Source: Agriotes lineatus (taxonomy: Eukaryota > Arthropoda > Insecta > Coleoptera > Elateridae). From it: a DNA stretch of 64,000 bases. The stretch lies in contig CALNHX010007622.1 in the NCBI GenBank assembly GCA_940337035.1, forward strand, positions 1-64,000, written 5' to 3'. The translations under genes were made by a program, and so were the position numbers. The notes beneath the pieces are model-generated. The model was given only the letters and a program-made list of their open reading frames with translations, had not been told where the DNA came from and did no database searches. Positions 34,011 through 46,514 of this stretch are shown piece by piece (position 1 is the first letter of the stretch; the number at the start of each line of letters is the position of its first letter).

Positions 34011-35505
34011 GGCAATGAGCTGATAATGGTTTTTATGATGAACGAACAGTTGTATTTTATAGCGGAATTTGATTATACGAAAAATGATACAAGACAAAAC
34101 AGGATATTGTATAAATCTTACGTCTAACATTAATTAACCGAACTATTTGTGATAAAGTGGGATGATCCATATCAACCATGATAAGATACAGATCTAGAAA
34201 CAAGAAATTGTTGGACGCTCATTAGAAATTCATTTAGATAACATGGCAAACACAAAATTATAAATAAATGGGCCATGCCATATTCAAAATAATTAAAGAT
34301 TATGCTAAAAAAGTTTTTGGCAATCGCTTAAAGATAATATTTCCCTCAAATATTAACATTATTGCTGCGTTCGAGCGAAACTTCAGTTTGTAACTTAAAC
34401 TAAAATAAATTATATATAATGTATTGCCTTCTTTCCTTATTTTAAAATGAAGAGACTAAGAATTCTCAATGCACGAGTGAAACAGCTATCTTTAGGTTTT
34501 ATGGAGCATAGCAAAGGGAATTATCATTCTTATTTTACATGAATATGCATAAATGTGAGTTGTGGAATTATGACATAAAACGTTTTTAGAGCAACGATAA
34601 CATCCGCATTTCAATGATAAATTCAAAGACTTTCCAGCTTTGAAGCATGTAAAGGTCAGTTGTTACATTTTCTATAGTTAATAAGAGAGAACGTGCAATT
34701 TAGGGCTGTTTTGTGATCCTGTGAACACCGTAAAACCTTGTGGAAATACAGACTCTATAATTTAAACGGGGTAGGGCCTATATCGTTCCTTTTCTAAGGA
34801 TAAAATTGGAAGTTTGTTTGTAATACTAAAGTTGACTCCTTTTTAAGTATAAAGTATTGTTTATTTATGAAAAACGAGTTTGTGCTTCTTACAGCATGCT
34901 AAATACAGGACTTTAAGAACTATAGTTTAGATACGCACAGGTATAATTTTTTGGCATCATAAGCTTCGCCAAAAGGAATTAAGTTCATGAGGATTAACGA
35001 TTCTGGGTCGCAACATACCCTAGGCTTAGTTGGCGAATAGGTTAAACCAGCTTTCATGGCAGGCAGCTTTATTAATAGCAGAACATTTTGACACGATTAT
35101 GAACTTTTGACGTATACGTAACTTTGTAATTTACGAAAAGGCAATAGCTTAACATGTTGACTCTACGGTATGTTGATACAATGATTTAATTTAAAACATT
35201 ATGTTTGTTGTTTTATTAGGTTGCATCCATGAACTGTGACATGAAAAAACTATGACATATTTTAAAACTGTTTTCTTGACATTGTTGCAAGTTTACTGTT
35301 AAAATGCTGAAAATATTACAGACGGAGACAAAAATTTAACTGGCAACAATGCAAGCCTTCAAAAATCATAACCACACATTGAAAATAACAACCCAATTTT
35401 GTTGTCTAGTTATTTCTTATGCCTACCAACAGAAATGTCACCCTAACAAAGCATGTTGAGAGGAGGAAGCATTGTGAATGGATCGGCATTATGATATGAC
35501 ACTCA

Positions 35506-35693
35506 GGGCCGGTTGCAGAAAGCAATGTTAAGTCTGGTGTTAGCTAACGCGACGTCAAAGTGAACAAAAACGAATCAAATCTCAAATGCTTATGGTAACT
35601 AATACATTAGTAAACAAAATTTGATGCGATTTTGTTCACTTTGACGCGACGTTAGCTAACACCAGACTTAACATTGCTTTCTGCAACCGGCCC
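35506..35693. mobile_element. 188-bp MITE, present only in copy 1
   Basis: The ends are GGGCCGGTTGCAGAAAGC and its exact complement, with arms of about 70 bp. They are flanked by TCA on both sides (35503-35505 and 35694-35696). The empty site in copy 2 (around 42020) reads ACACTCAGCCTATTT, so insertion followed the duplication. A 3-bp duplication with GGG/CCC ends suggests the PIF/Harbinger superfamily. A 5-bp reading (CTCAG) is also possible. The core is shared with the MITE at 15138-15309. It is non-coding. Confidence 0.85.
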
Positions 35694-36054
35694 TCAGTCT
35701 ATTTGTAATAATAATTTATTGTATTGGTCTTTATAGTTTTGCAGTATACGCGCAAATTATTAAAGTAATTTCATTAGTGACGAAGTAGGTAGTAAATCAA
35801 CATAATTTGATAAGTATACATAAAAAAGAAAGTAATAACAATAGTGTATAACCACTAGGAACTGCATCTTTCACCCCGACTGTGAAACGCCAGGGAAATA
35901 ATCACACGAAGAAATAAAAGGTACACTAGTCTCTTGGTAAATACGTTAGTTTTTGCTTTTAACAGCAAAACTTCCCGAAATATGAGATTATGTTGCCAAC
36001 TTGATAATCCAAACAGAGAAACACCAAAAGGGTATTTTCTGATATGTGACAAAT

Positions 36055-36180
36055 AATAGTATATTAGTTGAGACGACAATAATTATAGCCCAAACACTAA
36101 GATTGTATTACGAGGTGCAAAAAGCCGAGGGATACTATGGGCGTGGGCTATAAAACGATGGTGTATATATTGTTTTTTTA
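36055..36180. repeat. Fold-back element H5, copy 1
   Basis: It opens AATAGTATATTAGTTGAG. Arms ATTATAGCCCA / TGGGCTATAA surround a loop with GAGGTGCAAAAAGCCGAG. A separate hairpin, CTTAGCATTTA / TAAATGCTAAG, follows at 36200-36232. The element is also present in copy 2. Confidence 0.5.
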
Positions 36181-36604
36181 CTATTACTAGCACCTTAAAT
36201 CTTAGCATTTATGCTTTGCGGTAAATGCTAAGGTGTATTAATATATAGTATGGGCAAAAAGAAAATTCATCAAAGATGCCTTTGGAATTTTGAAGTCATA
36301 TGCATTACAATACCAAAAAATTATACCTAATTCTTCTCACTGACATCTTATAGACAGAGTCTAATATTACAACGTGATCATACCCGTGATCAAGACTTCC
36401 TGTAATAAACGCAACGGAAATATTTCCAAAACCTGCAGAAGAAGAAGAAGAAGATTATAAACTCATTGTAACAAATGTCAAATGACAGCTTCATATTTTC
36501 TGGTGTTATAACACACATGACTTCAAAATTCCAAAGCAACCCTTTCTTTTTCAACCACTGTCTTTCTCCACTCATCTCTTCTTTCTGCTAGTCCTTCCTA
36601 TCTC

Positions 36605-37000
36605 TTTCATTTATTGTCGATCTTGTAAATGCAAGAATTCTCTTAGCGGGCGACCTCTCCTATTTCTGTTTACCATAGTTTCCTGGAAAACTTGCTTTGA
36701 TATTTTCTTCGCTGTAATTTTTTGCAGATACCCTAACCACCTCAACATTTTTTGTTTAATTACATTAACTATTGGAATGTCATTATACAGTGTATACACT
36801 TCTTGGTTCGTTCGTCTTCTCCACTCCATACCCTCTTTAACACCTCCAAAAATTCTCCTTAATATTATCCACTTCCAAGCCATTAGTTTAGATGGTTAAA
36901 TTTTGTTCCGAGTTCAAACTTCACTGCCATAAGTCCCCGTGGGCCTTACTATTGATTTATACAATCGCAATTTTAAAACTCGCCAAACAATATTAATTTT
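36605..37000 (-). pseudogene. LINE reverse transcriptase C-terminal tail relic, copy 1
   Basis: The minus strand encodes a decayed TYGSEVWT-like segment (near 36920), then WKWIILRRIFGGVKEGMEWR and RRTNQEVYTLYNDIPIVN. KQKMLRWLGYLQK, QETMVNRNRRGRPLR and a final RDEWRK-like end (near 36570) follow. This is the thumb and C-terminal region seen after the polymerase domain in many arthropod LINEs (RILRRIFGGVKE...RLRWLGHVQRM...GRP). The catalytic domain is absent. The same relic occurs in copy 2, so it predates the duplication. The LINE clade is not assigned. Confidence 0.75.
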
Positions 37001-37069
37001 GGGATGTACGTCTCTCAATCTCACTGTTAGGGTGATTCGAAATTTCAGAACCCAAATATAATAAATTTG

Positions 37070-37475
37070 TAATGTGCTTTACTCAGAACTTTCTTAGCAA
37101 GTCGACGTTGTGACAATAAATAAAAAAATTAAAGGTAATTAGGGGTAAAAATATCTTCACGTTCTAATAATACTGAAACAATAGAAGGAAACACTTGGTA
37201 ATGTAAATTAGATCAATTTTCAAATAAAAGAAAACATGGCCGGTGGTTGAATTCTAACGACAGGCGGTTGCGAATGCGATTCCAACGTGTGTTGCTACAT
37301 TTATCTATTTCTCAGTTAAAGCAAAAATAAACAACATTTATTTTTTAAGGTGCTCACCTGTATATATTTGGCTGAAATTTTCTCGGTTTTATGCCAGGTA
37401 GATATATAATGTGTATGCAAAATATCGTTTTCCTCCGACAAATAGTTTTTGAGTTACACCGCCAACAGACAGACA
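37070..37475 (+). repeat. Repeat U (diverged) followed by partial repeat T
   Basis: CTTTACTCAGAACTTTCTTA, GTAAAAATATCTTCACGTT and the right end GTGCTCACCTGTATATAT match the U copy at 46642-47520. The T start follows (TGCCAGGTAGATATATAATG, then GTTTTTGAGTTACACCG and CAGACAGACAG). T is cut at about 37470, where sequence opening ATAGGGTGTTTCCTAAGC begins. That is a mariner-type terminus, probably a further insertion. Confidence 0.55.
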
Positions 37476-37479
37476 GCTG

Positions 37480-39580
37480 GTGCCCTATAGTATTTGTCTA
37501 TATAGGGTGTTTCCTAAGCGCGTGTAGAAAATTTACTGGAATTTTTCTTGGATTATTTAAGGCAGAAAGTTCCTATCAATATGGGTCTGCAAGTTTCTTC
37601 TTTGAAATACAGGGCGTTGAATTGCAGAGAAAAAAATCGTAAACTTTTGTTAATTTTTTAAAACGCGTTGGAATATTAATTACAAAGTTGGTGTGCTGTA
37701 CACGCACTGCCAAGAACAACCTTTAAATCAGCTTTCAATTCAGTTTTTTTGCACGATTGAATAAGGAAAAGAATATGCCACGTGGACGCCACTTTTTTAC
37801 TTTTGATAAGTTTTTTGAATACTTTGGTTAAAACTTTACAAAAAATGCATGTTTTGTGTTTTTTGAAGATGCGCTGTTTTTTGGAAAAAATAGAAGAATG
37901 AAACCACGTGCTGCCAATTGTCATCAACATTTTTTTTATGGTGGAGAATGCACCAAGTTCACACGCACTTAATCCTCAGTGGGCTTATTGTGCTACCTTT
38001 AAGTCATGTGTGTGTAGTCTTGTTACCATATCTCATAAATTAGCCTTCAGAGGGGAGCGACGTTAATTGTATCCCAATGTCGAACGATCACCTGGCACAG
38101 TACCGATCCAATTTACTGCGTAAAAAGTTCTGCCTATTCATGATTTCGAACAGGGGACTTGCTTAAAAATAATAGAAGTAAATAATTTTATGGATGGCTT
38201 TTAAATTCCACAGCAACAGCGTTTCAAAGACTTTTTGATCATAATACATTATTCTTTCATCATCATCTTAACTTTATTAATGTATATTATACTTTCTAAT
38301 TAGTGCAAGACGGTTCATTTTGTATCTTTCCATTAGGATATTCATAATTGTTTTAACATAATTTCTTGGGCCTGCGCCTAGTTCCAGTTTTTAATGAGAT
38401 GAGCGAACAAGATTTTTATTTTCTTTAGTGGAGGTAGGAACTGAAAAGGATTCTGAATTTCCTTTTTATTATTATATAACTAATCTTCCAACTTTCGAGA
38501 TCCTTTAAATTTCTATAATTTTTGCAAGATATACAGGCAGTTTTTATATCAGGTCTGTAGTTTTCTTATAACACAGCGCTACAAATTAAAATACAGGTTT
38601 TGAGAACTACCGAATTTTTAGTAAAAAAGATTTGCTTAAAAGTAGGTAGGTAACAAAAGGTTTAGAATGACGTTTGCTTGACACTTGCGATATCATCTTA
38701 TAAAACCACATTAGCCAATTTTGTTACTCTCCTTCTGCTAAACTTTCCATTTTACTAGAAATTCAGCGTCTCTCAAAACCATTTCTTAAATTTTTTGGTG
38801 TTATTTTATAACATAACTAGAACTCGTGGCCAGCCTACGCTGACCCTGCCAGCGTAAAGAAACGGTTAACAATAACAATGTTTGCTTAAGGCGGCAGCCA
38901 GCCTACGTCCGGCCCTGCCAGCGTTTACAATACAAATGCTTGCCGCGTCGCCACTTGTGCGCGTTCATGCTGCGTGTTGCTGCGCGATCGGCAGGTGCGC
39001 GAGCCTGCTTACGTCCGGACGGCCGGCATCGGCTCTTATAATATAAGATTAGTAATCTGATACAACAAAATCTGGTCTGATACACGCACCAACTTCCTTT
39101 TAAGCGATTTTATAATTAGTAAAAAATGTGTTTTTCTACCACCACTACTAAAAGTAGGCCTTTTAGCGCTAGCGTTTTTCACTAAAAGTGACGTTTTCTA
39201 ATTTAGCGTGTTAAAAGTGAAATCAGCTATTTACTTATAGCCCATGTGCTAAAAGTGAAGTGATGTTATAAAACTACAATTGCGAACTGGAAGTGAGGTT
39301 GACAAGTTATTCTAGTTACTTCTTGTGTTAGAGGTAAAGTGTTGTTTAAATATTTAAAGCGTTATGTAATGAATAAAGAGAAATGTGTACATTTATAATT
39401 ACCTTTGATAACTAACGTTGACAGCTATTGGCTCCAGAAACATTCACCTGCGCGTCACGGCCATCTCTTTATTATGACATAAATTATAACTGTCATAAAT
39501 GCAAACCTTTGTTAAAACGATATTTATGGATTAATAACAGTAAATCAAAGGCCGTAGGAAAAATATTGTGTGCAAATACG
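37480..39580. other. Duplicated AT-rich segment with a small GC-rich patch
   Basis: No gene is recognised. Two direct copies of a 31-bp motif (GCCAGCCTACG...CCTGCCAGCGT) lie at about 38828-38858 and 38896-38927, within or just before a GC-rich patch ending near 39040. CTAAAAGTGA-like motifs cluster at 39165-39280. The ORFs at 37676-37930 and 38903-39085 (minus) show no domain. Confidence 0.4.
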
Positions 39581-39587
39581 TGATAAA

Positions 39588-39667
39588 GTGGTTTATGCAC
39601 GAGACATGTTATGAAACTGTCTTCGGCTTCGTTTCATAATTTTCATGTCTCGTGCATAAACGGCCAC
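39588..39667. repeat. Hairpin H7, copy 1
   Basis: GTTTATGCACGAGACATG with TTATGAAAC is inverted as GTTTCATAA with CATGTCTCGTGCATAAAC. The loop is TGTCTTCGGCTTC. It is nearly perfect over about 30-bp arms and is repeated at 46017-46096. Confidence 0.7.
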
Positions 39668-39950
39668 TGTTAGCATTTGTTGCACAAATAGTTATTTTTC
39701 TACGATCCTGTCAAAATGAGAACTTTTTGCACAGTTTCTAGTGTCAAAAATGACGTGTGTAGCACTCTTAATATTAGCGCCCGAATTACGTCTTTTCTGC
39801 ACGTTGCCATTGGTGGCGTGTTTTAATAATAGTTTAAAACACGCTTTGCTGTTAATTTGAATGTCAATATAACCTAGAATATCTAACACAGTGTGAAGGA
39901 GAAAGTGTCATCGAACTAAGTTTTTATATTTTTGTTACGATCGTAGAAAG

Positions 39951-40085
39951 AATAGCGTATGATACACGTGTAAGTGCCATTAAAGCACTAGCGACGTTAA
40001 AAGCACTCCGCATTGCGTCGTGCTCTTAAACTCATCTCACGTGCATTAAAGGCATACTGATACACTAATATAATAATATACTATT
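39951..40085. repeat. Fold-back element H6, copy 1
   Basis: AATAGCGTATGATACACGTG with AAGTGCCATTAAAGCAC is imperfectly inverted as CACGTGCATTAAAGGCATAC with TGATACAC, ending AATATACTATT. The loop is CTCCGCATTGCGTCGTG. It is also present at 46380-46514. Confidence 0.6.
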
Positions 40086-40207
40086 ATTCAAGCATTTTTT
40101 AAAAATTTTCAAAAATTAGAAATTCTACAGAAATCGTATAGAATAGTGAGTTAGTTAAAAAGACAAATTTTCTCTAAAATTTTAAGCCGAGTTCAAAAAT
40201 TTAATAA

Positions 40208-40895
40208 TATACGTGGTGTTTTATTTAAAATAACAAAGTTGATGCTGACTTTCGGCATAACTAGAAGTGATATCACAGTCAAAATGATGTAGTTGTAGTC
40301 GCCCTTACACATAAAATCCATGGCCAATATTTCAGATTTTCAATTTTATTAGTTCTCTATAGTGCCTTAGAAAATAGGAGTTAATAAAAAAAATCTGTAA
40401 AAGGCTTTACCCAGAACTTCCTTCGTCGACATTGTGACACTAGATAACTTTAAAATTAAGTTAGGAGTAAAAATATCTTCACGTTTTTAATAAATTAAAT
40501 ATATTCTCAAATTTCAAAAAACTTTACCAGTGGTGAAATTCGAAGGGCCGGCGGATGCGTATGGAATTCCAATGCTTTGCAAGGTGAATGGGCTATTTCT
40601 ACCTACGCTATGGAGCAGTACATAACTACGTGCGTCCCGGCTGGCTTAAATAGAACCTCTTTTCGTTGACACCTTTTACGCTGTAAAGCAGAAAGAACAC
40701 TTATGCTGTATGTGTTGGATTCTCGTTAAAAGTAATGTGTTACTTTCCTGTATCTCAGTTAAACCAAAAATTAAAATTTTATCGGTGATGCGACTCGAAT
40801 TCAGCACTTGCAAACGAGGCGGCCCATGCGATTTCTTTGTTTGGAGGTAGTTTACGCTGTCGCTTCCAGAGCTACGGCGACCTTTCGAATTCCTG
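40208..40895 (+). repeat. Repeat U, left part, cut by the duplication boundary
   Basis: It begins TATACGTGGTGTTTTATTT, a mariner-type terminus. The body matches 46642-47328. The junction to copy 2 comes at TTCGAATTCCTG, so the right part (present at 47329-47520) is missing here. Confidence 0.7.
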
Positions 40896-42373
40896 CTTCA
40901 ATTTGTAACTTAAACTAAAATAAATTATATATAATGTATTGCCTCCTTTTCTAATTTTAAAATGAAGAGACTAAGAATTCCCAATGCACGAGTGAAATCA
41001 CTATCTTTAGGTTTTATGGTGCATATCAAAGGGAATTATCATTCCTATTGTAAATGAATATGCATAGATGTGAGTTGTTGCAATTATGGCGTAAAACGTT
41101 TTTAGAGCAACGATAACATCCTCATTCCAATGATAAATTCGAAGACTTTACAGCTTTGCAACATGTAAATGTGAGTTGTTACATTTTCTATAGTTAATAA
41201 GAGAGAACGTGCAATTTAGGGCTGTTTTGTGATCCTGTGAACACCGATAACCTTGTGGAAATACAGACTCTATAATTTAAACGGGGTAGGGCCTATATCG
41301 TTCCTTTTCTAAGGATAAAATTGGAAGTTTGTTTGTAATAGCTAAAGTTGACTCCTTTTTAAGTATAAAGTATTGTTTATTTATGAAAAACGAGTTTGTG
41401 TTCCTTATAGCATGCTAAATACAGGACTTTAAGAACTATAGTTTAGATACGCACAGGTATAATTTGTTGGCATCATAACCTTCGCCAAAAGGAATTAAGT
41501 TCATGACGATTAACGATTCTGGGTCGTAACATACCCTAGGCTTAGTTGGCGAATAGGTTAAACCAGCTTTCATGGCAGGCAGCTTTATTAATAGCAGAAC
41601 ATTTTGACACGATTATGAACTTTTGACGTATACGTAACTTTGTAATTTACGAAAAGGCAATAGCTTAACATGTTGACTCTACGGTATGTTGATACAATGA
41701 TTTAATTTAAAACATTATGTTTGTTGTTTTATTAGGTTGCATCCATGAACTGTGACATGAAAAAACTATGACATATTTTACAACTGTTTTCTTGACATTG
41801 TTGCAAGTTTATTGTTAAAATGCTGAAAATATTACAGACGGAGACAAAAATTTAACTGGCAACAGTGCAAGCCTTCAAAAATCATAACCACAAATTGAAA
41901 ATAACAACCCAATTTTGTTATGTCTAGTTATTTCTTATGCCTACCAACAGAAATGTCACCCTAACAAAGCCTGTTGAGAAGAGGAAGCATTGTGAATGGA
42001 TCGGCATTATGATATGACACTCAGCCTATTTGTAATAATAATGTATTGTATTGGTCTTTATAGTTTTGCAGTATACGCGCAAATTATTAAAGTAATTTCA
42101 TTAGTGACGAAGTAAATCAACATAATTTGATAAGTATACATAAAAGAAAGTAATAACAATAGTATATAACCAGGAACTGCATCTTTCATCCCGACTGTGA
42201 AACGCCAGGGAAATAATCACACGAAGAAATAAAAGGTACACTAGTCTCTTGGTAAATACGTTAGTTTTTGCTTTTAACAGCAAAACTTCCCGAAATATGA
42301 GATTATGTTGCCAACTTGATAATCCAAACAGAGAAACACCAAAAGGGTAGTTTCTGATATGTGACAAATAAAT

Positions 42374-42492
42374 AATAGTATATTAGTTGAGAAGACGATT
42401 ATTATAGCCCAAACACTAAGATTGTATTACGAGGTGCAAAAAACCGAGCGATACTAAGGGCGTGGGCTATAAAACGATGACGTATATATTGT
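42374..42492. repeat. Fold-back element H5, copy 2
   Basis: This is the counterpart of 36055-36180, with the same AATAGTATATTAGTTGAG opening and TTATAGCCCA / TGGGCTATAA arms. Confidence 0.5.
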
Positions 42493-42879
42493 TTTTTTGC
42501 TACTACTAGCACCTTAAAACTTAGCATTTATGCCCCGCGGTAAATGCAAAAGTGTATTAATATATAGTATGGGCAAAAAGAAAATTCATCAAAGATGCCT
42601 TTGGAATTTTGAAGTCATATGCATTACAATACCAAAAAATTATACCTAATTCTTCTCACTGACATCTTATAGACAGAGTCTAATATTACAACGTGATCAT
42701 ACCCGTGATCAAGACTTCCTGTAATAAACGGAACGGAAATATTTCGAAAACCTGCAGAAGAAGAAGAAGAAGAAGAAGAAGATTATAAACTCATTGTAAC
42801 AAATGTCAAATGACAGCTTCATATTTTCTGGTGTTATAACACACATGACTTCAAAATTCCAAAGCAACCCTTTCTTTTT

Positions 42880-43375
42880 GCTCATAAGATAGATATATTA
42901 GCTCTATAGGCCTTTAAGGTCCTTGACTTTTTCAACCACTGTCTTTCTCCACTCATCTCTTCTTGCTGCCCTTCCTATCTCTTTTATTTATTGTCGATCT
43001 TGTAATTGCAAGCATTCTCTTAGCGGGCGACCTCTCCTATTTCTGTTTACCATAGTTTCCTGGAAAAATTGCTTTGATATTTTCTTCGCTGTAATTTTTT
43101 GCAGATACCCTAACCACCTCAACATTTCTTGTTTAATTACATTAACTATTGGAATGTCATTATACAGTGTATACACTTCTTGGTTCGTTCGTTTTCTCCA
43201 CTCCATACCCTCTTTAACACCTCCAAAAATTCTCCTTAATATTATCCACTTCCAAGCCATTAGTTTAGATGGTTAAATTTTGTTCCGAGTTCAAACTTCA
43301 CTGCCATAAGTCCCCGTGGGCCTTACTATTGATTTATACAATCGCACTTTTAAAACTCGCCAAACAATATTAATT
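42880..43375 (-). pseudogene. LINE reverse transcriptase C-terminal tail relic, copy 2
   Basis: This is the counterpart of 36605-37000. The same WKWIILRRIFGGVKEGMEWR block and GRPLRECLQ region are followed by a more complete end, RDEWRKTVVEKVKDLKGL and a stop. That is the usual C-terminus of such LINE proteins and is missing from copy 1. No polymerase core is present, so it is non-functional. Confidence 0.75.
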
Positions 43376-43479
43376 TTAAATAGCTTATATAGGGATGCCG
43401 CACTTCTCATCCCCAGGGATGTACGTCTCTCAATCTCACTGTTAGGGTGATTCGAAATTTCAGAACTCAAATATAATAA

Positions 43480-43890
43480 ATCTGTAATGTGCTTTACTCA
43501 GAACTTTCTTAGCTAGTGGACGTTGTGACACCAAATAAAACAATTAAAGGAAATTAGGGGTAAACATTTTTTCACGTTCTAATAATATTAAAAATAGAAG
43601 GAAACACTTGGTAATGTAAATTAGATCAATTTTCAAATAAAAGAAAACATGGCCGGTGGTTGAATTCCAACGACAGGCGGTTGCAAATGTGATTCCAACG
43701 TTCGTTTCTACATTTATCTATTTCTCAGTTAAAGCAAAAATAAACAACATTTATTTTTTAACATGCTCACCTGTATATATACGGCTGACATTTTCTCGGT
43801 TTTATGCCAGGTAGATATATAATGTGTATGCAAAATATCGTTTTCCTCCGACAACTAGTTTTTGAGTTACACCGCCAACAGACAGACAGC
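43480..43890 (+). repeat. Repeat U (diverged) plus partial T, copy 2
   Basis: This is the counterpart of 37070-37475, including the CAGACAGACAG stretch at about 43878-43890 and the same interruption by sequence beginning near ATAGGGGGTTTCC. Confidence 0.55.
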
Positions 43891-43894
43891 TGGT

Positions 43895-46010
43895 GCCCTA
43901 TAGTATTTGTCTATATAGGGGGTTTCCTAAGCCCGTGTAGAAAATTTACTGGAATGTTTCTTGGATTATTTAAGGCAGAAAGTTCCTATCAATATGGGTC
44001 CGCAAGTTCTTCTTTGAAATACAGGGCGTTGAATTGCAGAGAAAAAAATCGTAAACTTTTGTTAATTTTTTAAAACGCGTTGGAATATTAATTAAAAAGT
44101 TGGTGTGCTGTACACGCAGTGCCAAGAACAACCTTTAAATCAGCTTTCAATTCACCAGCGCTGTGCGTATGAGTTTTTTTTTGCACGATTGAATAAGGAA
44201 AAGAATATGCCACGTGGACGCCACTTTTTTACTTTTGATAAGTTTTTTGAATACTTTGTTTAAAACTTTACAAAAAATGCATGTTTTGTGTTTTTTTAAG
44301 ATGCGCTGTTTTTTGGAAAAAATAGAAGAATGAAACCAGGTGCTGCCAATTGTCATCAACATTTTTTTTATGGTGGAGAATGCACCAAGTTCACACGCAC
44401 TTAATCCTCAGTGGGCTTATTGTGCTACCTTTAAGTCATGTGTGTGTAGTCTTGTTACTATATCTCATAAATTAGCCTTCAGAGGGGAGCGACGTTAATT
44501 GTATCCCAATGTCGAACGATCACCTGGCACAGTACCGATCCAATTTACTGCGTAAAAAGTTCTGCCTATTCATGAATTCGAACAGGGGACTTGCTTAAAA
44601 ATAATAGAAGTAAATAATTTTATGGATGGCTTTTAAATTCCACAGCAACAGCGTTTCAAAGACTTTTTGATCATAATACATTATTCTTTCATCATCATCT
44701 TAACTTTATTAATGTATATTATACTTTCTAATTAGTGCAAGACGGTTCATTTTGTATCTTTCCATTAGGATATTCATAATTGTTTTAACATAATTTCTTG
44801 GGCCTGCGCCTAGTTCCAGTTTTTAATGAGATGAGCGAACAAGATTTTTATTTTCTTTAGTGGAGGTAGGAACTGAAAAGGATTCTGAATTTCCTTTTTA
44901 TTATTATATAACTAATCTTCCAACTTTCGAGATCCTTTAAATTTCTATATTTTTGCAAGATATACAGGCAGTTTTTATATCAGGTCTGTAGTTTTCTTAT
45001 AACACAGCTCTACAAATTAAAGTACAAGTTTTGAGAACTACCGAATTTTTAGTAAAAAGATTTGCTTAAAAATAGGTAGGTAACAAAAGGTTTAGAATGA
45101 CGTTTGCTTGACACTTGCGATATCATCTTATAAAACCACATTAGCCAATTTTGTTACTCTCCTTCTGCTAAACTTTCCATTTTACTAGAAATTCAGCGTC
45201 TCTCAAAACCATTTCTTAAATTTTTAGTGTTGTTTTATAACATAACTAGAACTCGTGGCCAGCCTACGGTGACCCTGCCAGCGTAAAGAAACGGTTAACA
45301 ATAACAATGTTTGCTTAAGGCGGCAGCCAGCCTATGTCCGGCCCTGCCAGCGTTTACAATACAAATGCTTGCCGCGTCGCCACTTGTGCGCGTTCATGCT
45401 GCGTTTTGCTGCGCGATCAACAGGTGCGCGCGCCTGCTTACGTCCGGACGGCCGGCATCGGCTCTTATAATATAAGATTAGTAATCTGATACAACAAAAT
45501 CTGGTGTGATACACGCACCAACTTCCTTTTAAGCGATTTTATAATTAGTAAAAAATGTGTTTTTCTACCACCACTACTAAAAGTAGGCCTTTTAGCGCTA
45601 GCGTTTTTCACTAAAAGTGACGTTTTATAATTTAGCGTGTTAAAAGTGAAATCAGCTATTTACTTTTAGCCCATGTGCTAAAAGTGAAGTGATGTTATAA
45701 AACTACAATTGCGAAGTGGAAGTGAGGTTGAAAAGTTATTCTAGTTACTTCTTGCGTTAGAGGTAAAGTGTTGTTTAAATAATTAAAGCGTTATGTAATG
45801 AATAAAGTGAAATGTGTACATTTATAATTACCTTTGATAACTAACGTTGACAGCTATTGGCTCCAGAAACATTCACCTGCCCGTCACGGCCATCTCTTTA
45901 TTATGACATAAATTATAACTGTCATAAATGCAAACCTTTGTTAAAACGATATTTATGGATTAATAACAGTAAATCAAAGGCCGTAGGAAAAATATTGTGT
46001 GTAAATACGT
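43895..46010. other. Duplicated AT-rich segment, copy 2
   Basis: This is the counterpart of 37480-39580. It carries the GCCAGCCTA(C/T)G direct repeats near 45257 and 45325 and the CTAAAAGTGA cluster near 45590-45700. No gene is recognised. Confidence 0.4.
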
Positions 46011-46016
46011 GATAAA

Positions 46017-46096
46017 GTGGTTTATGCACGAGACATGTTATGAAACTGTCTTCGGCTTCGTTTCATAATTTTCACGTCTCGTGCATAAACGGCCAC
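46017..46096. repeat. Hairpin H7, copy 2
   Basis: This is the counterpart of 39588-39667. One arm base differs (CACGTCTC against CATGTCTC). Confidence 0.7.
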
Positions 46097-46379
46097 TGTT
46101 AGCATTTGTTGCACAAATAGTTATTTTTCTACGATCCTGTCAAAATGAGAACTTTTTGCACAGTTTTTAGTGTCAAAAATGACGTGTGTAGCACTCTTAA
46201 TATTAGCGCCCGAATTACGTCTTTTCTGCACGTTGCCATTGGTGGCGTGTTTTAATAATAGTTTAAAACACGCTTTGCTGTAAATTTGAATGTCAATATA
46301 ACCTAGAATATCTAACACAGTGTGAAGGAGAAAGTGTCATCAAACTAAGTTTTTATATTTTTGTTACGATCGTAGAAAG

Positions 46380-46514
46380 AATAGCGTATGATACACGTGT
46401 AAGTGCCATTAAAGCACTAGCGACGTTAAAAGCACTCCGCATTGCGTCGTGCTCTTAAACTCGTCGCACGTGCATTAAAGGCGTACTTATACACTAATAT
46501 CATAATATACTATT
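46380..46514. repeat. Fold-back element H6, copy 2
   Basis: This is the counterpart of 39951-40085, ending ATAATATACTATT. A few arm substitutions separate the copies (TCGTCGCACG against TCATCTCACG). Confidence 0.6.

Larger units (their letters stand above)
34381..40895. repeat. Tandem segmental duplication, copy 1
   Basis: This 6,515-bp unit is repeated directly at 40896-47328 in the same order, with scattered substitutions and small indels. It holds AT-rich spacer, fold-back elements at about 36055, 39588 and 39951, a LINE tail relic, two copies of repeat U, one partial repeat T, and a GC-rich patch near 38880-39060. Copy-specific events are a 188-bp MITE at 35506-35693 (only here) and a 47-bp loss in the LINE tail near 36563. 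The 3' boundary falls inside a U element. Confidence 0.93.

Noticed and set aside
36611..36883. Intact host gene of 90 codons, also at 42988-43260
   Set aside because: The sequence is the C-terminal tail of a LINE reverse transcriptase, continuous with decayed coding sequence on both sides.
37676..37930. Lys/Phe-rich minus ORF conserved in both duplicate copies (also 44147-44362)
   Set aside because: Conservation is explained by the recent duplication. The copies already differ by a frame-changing end, and no domain is recognisable.
40895..40896. Possible assembly artefact creating the tandem copy
   Set aside because: The copies differ by many substitutions, a MITE insertion and several indels on both sides, which argues against simple mis-joining. 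Uncollapsed haplotypes remain possible and are noted as a refutation test.
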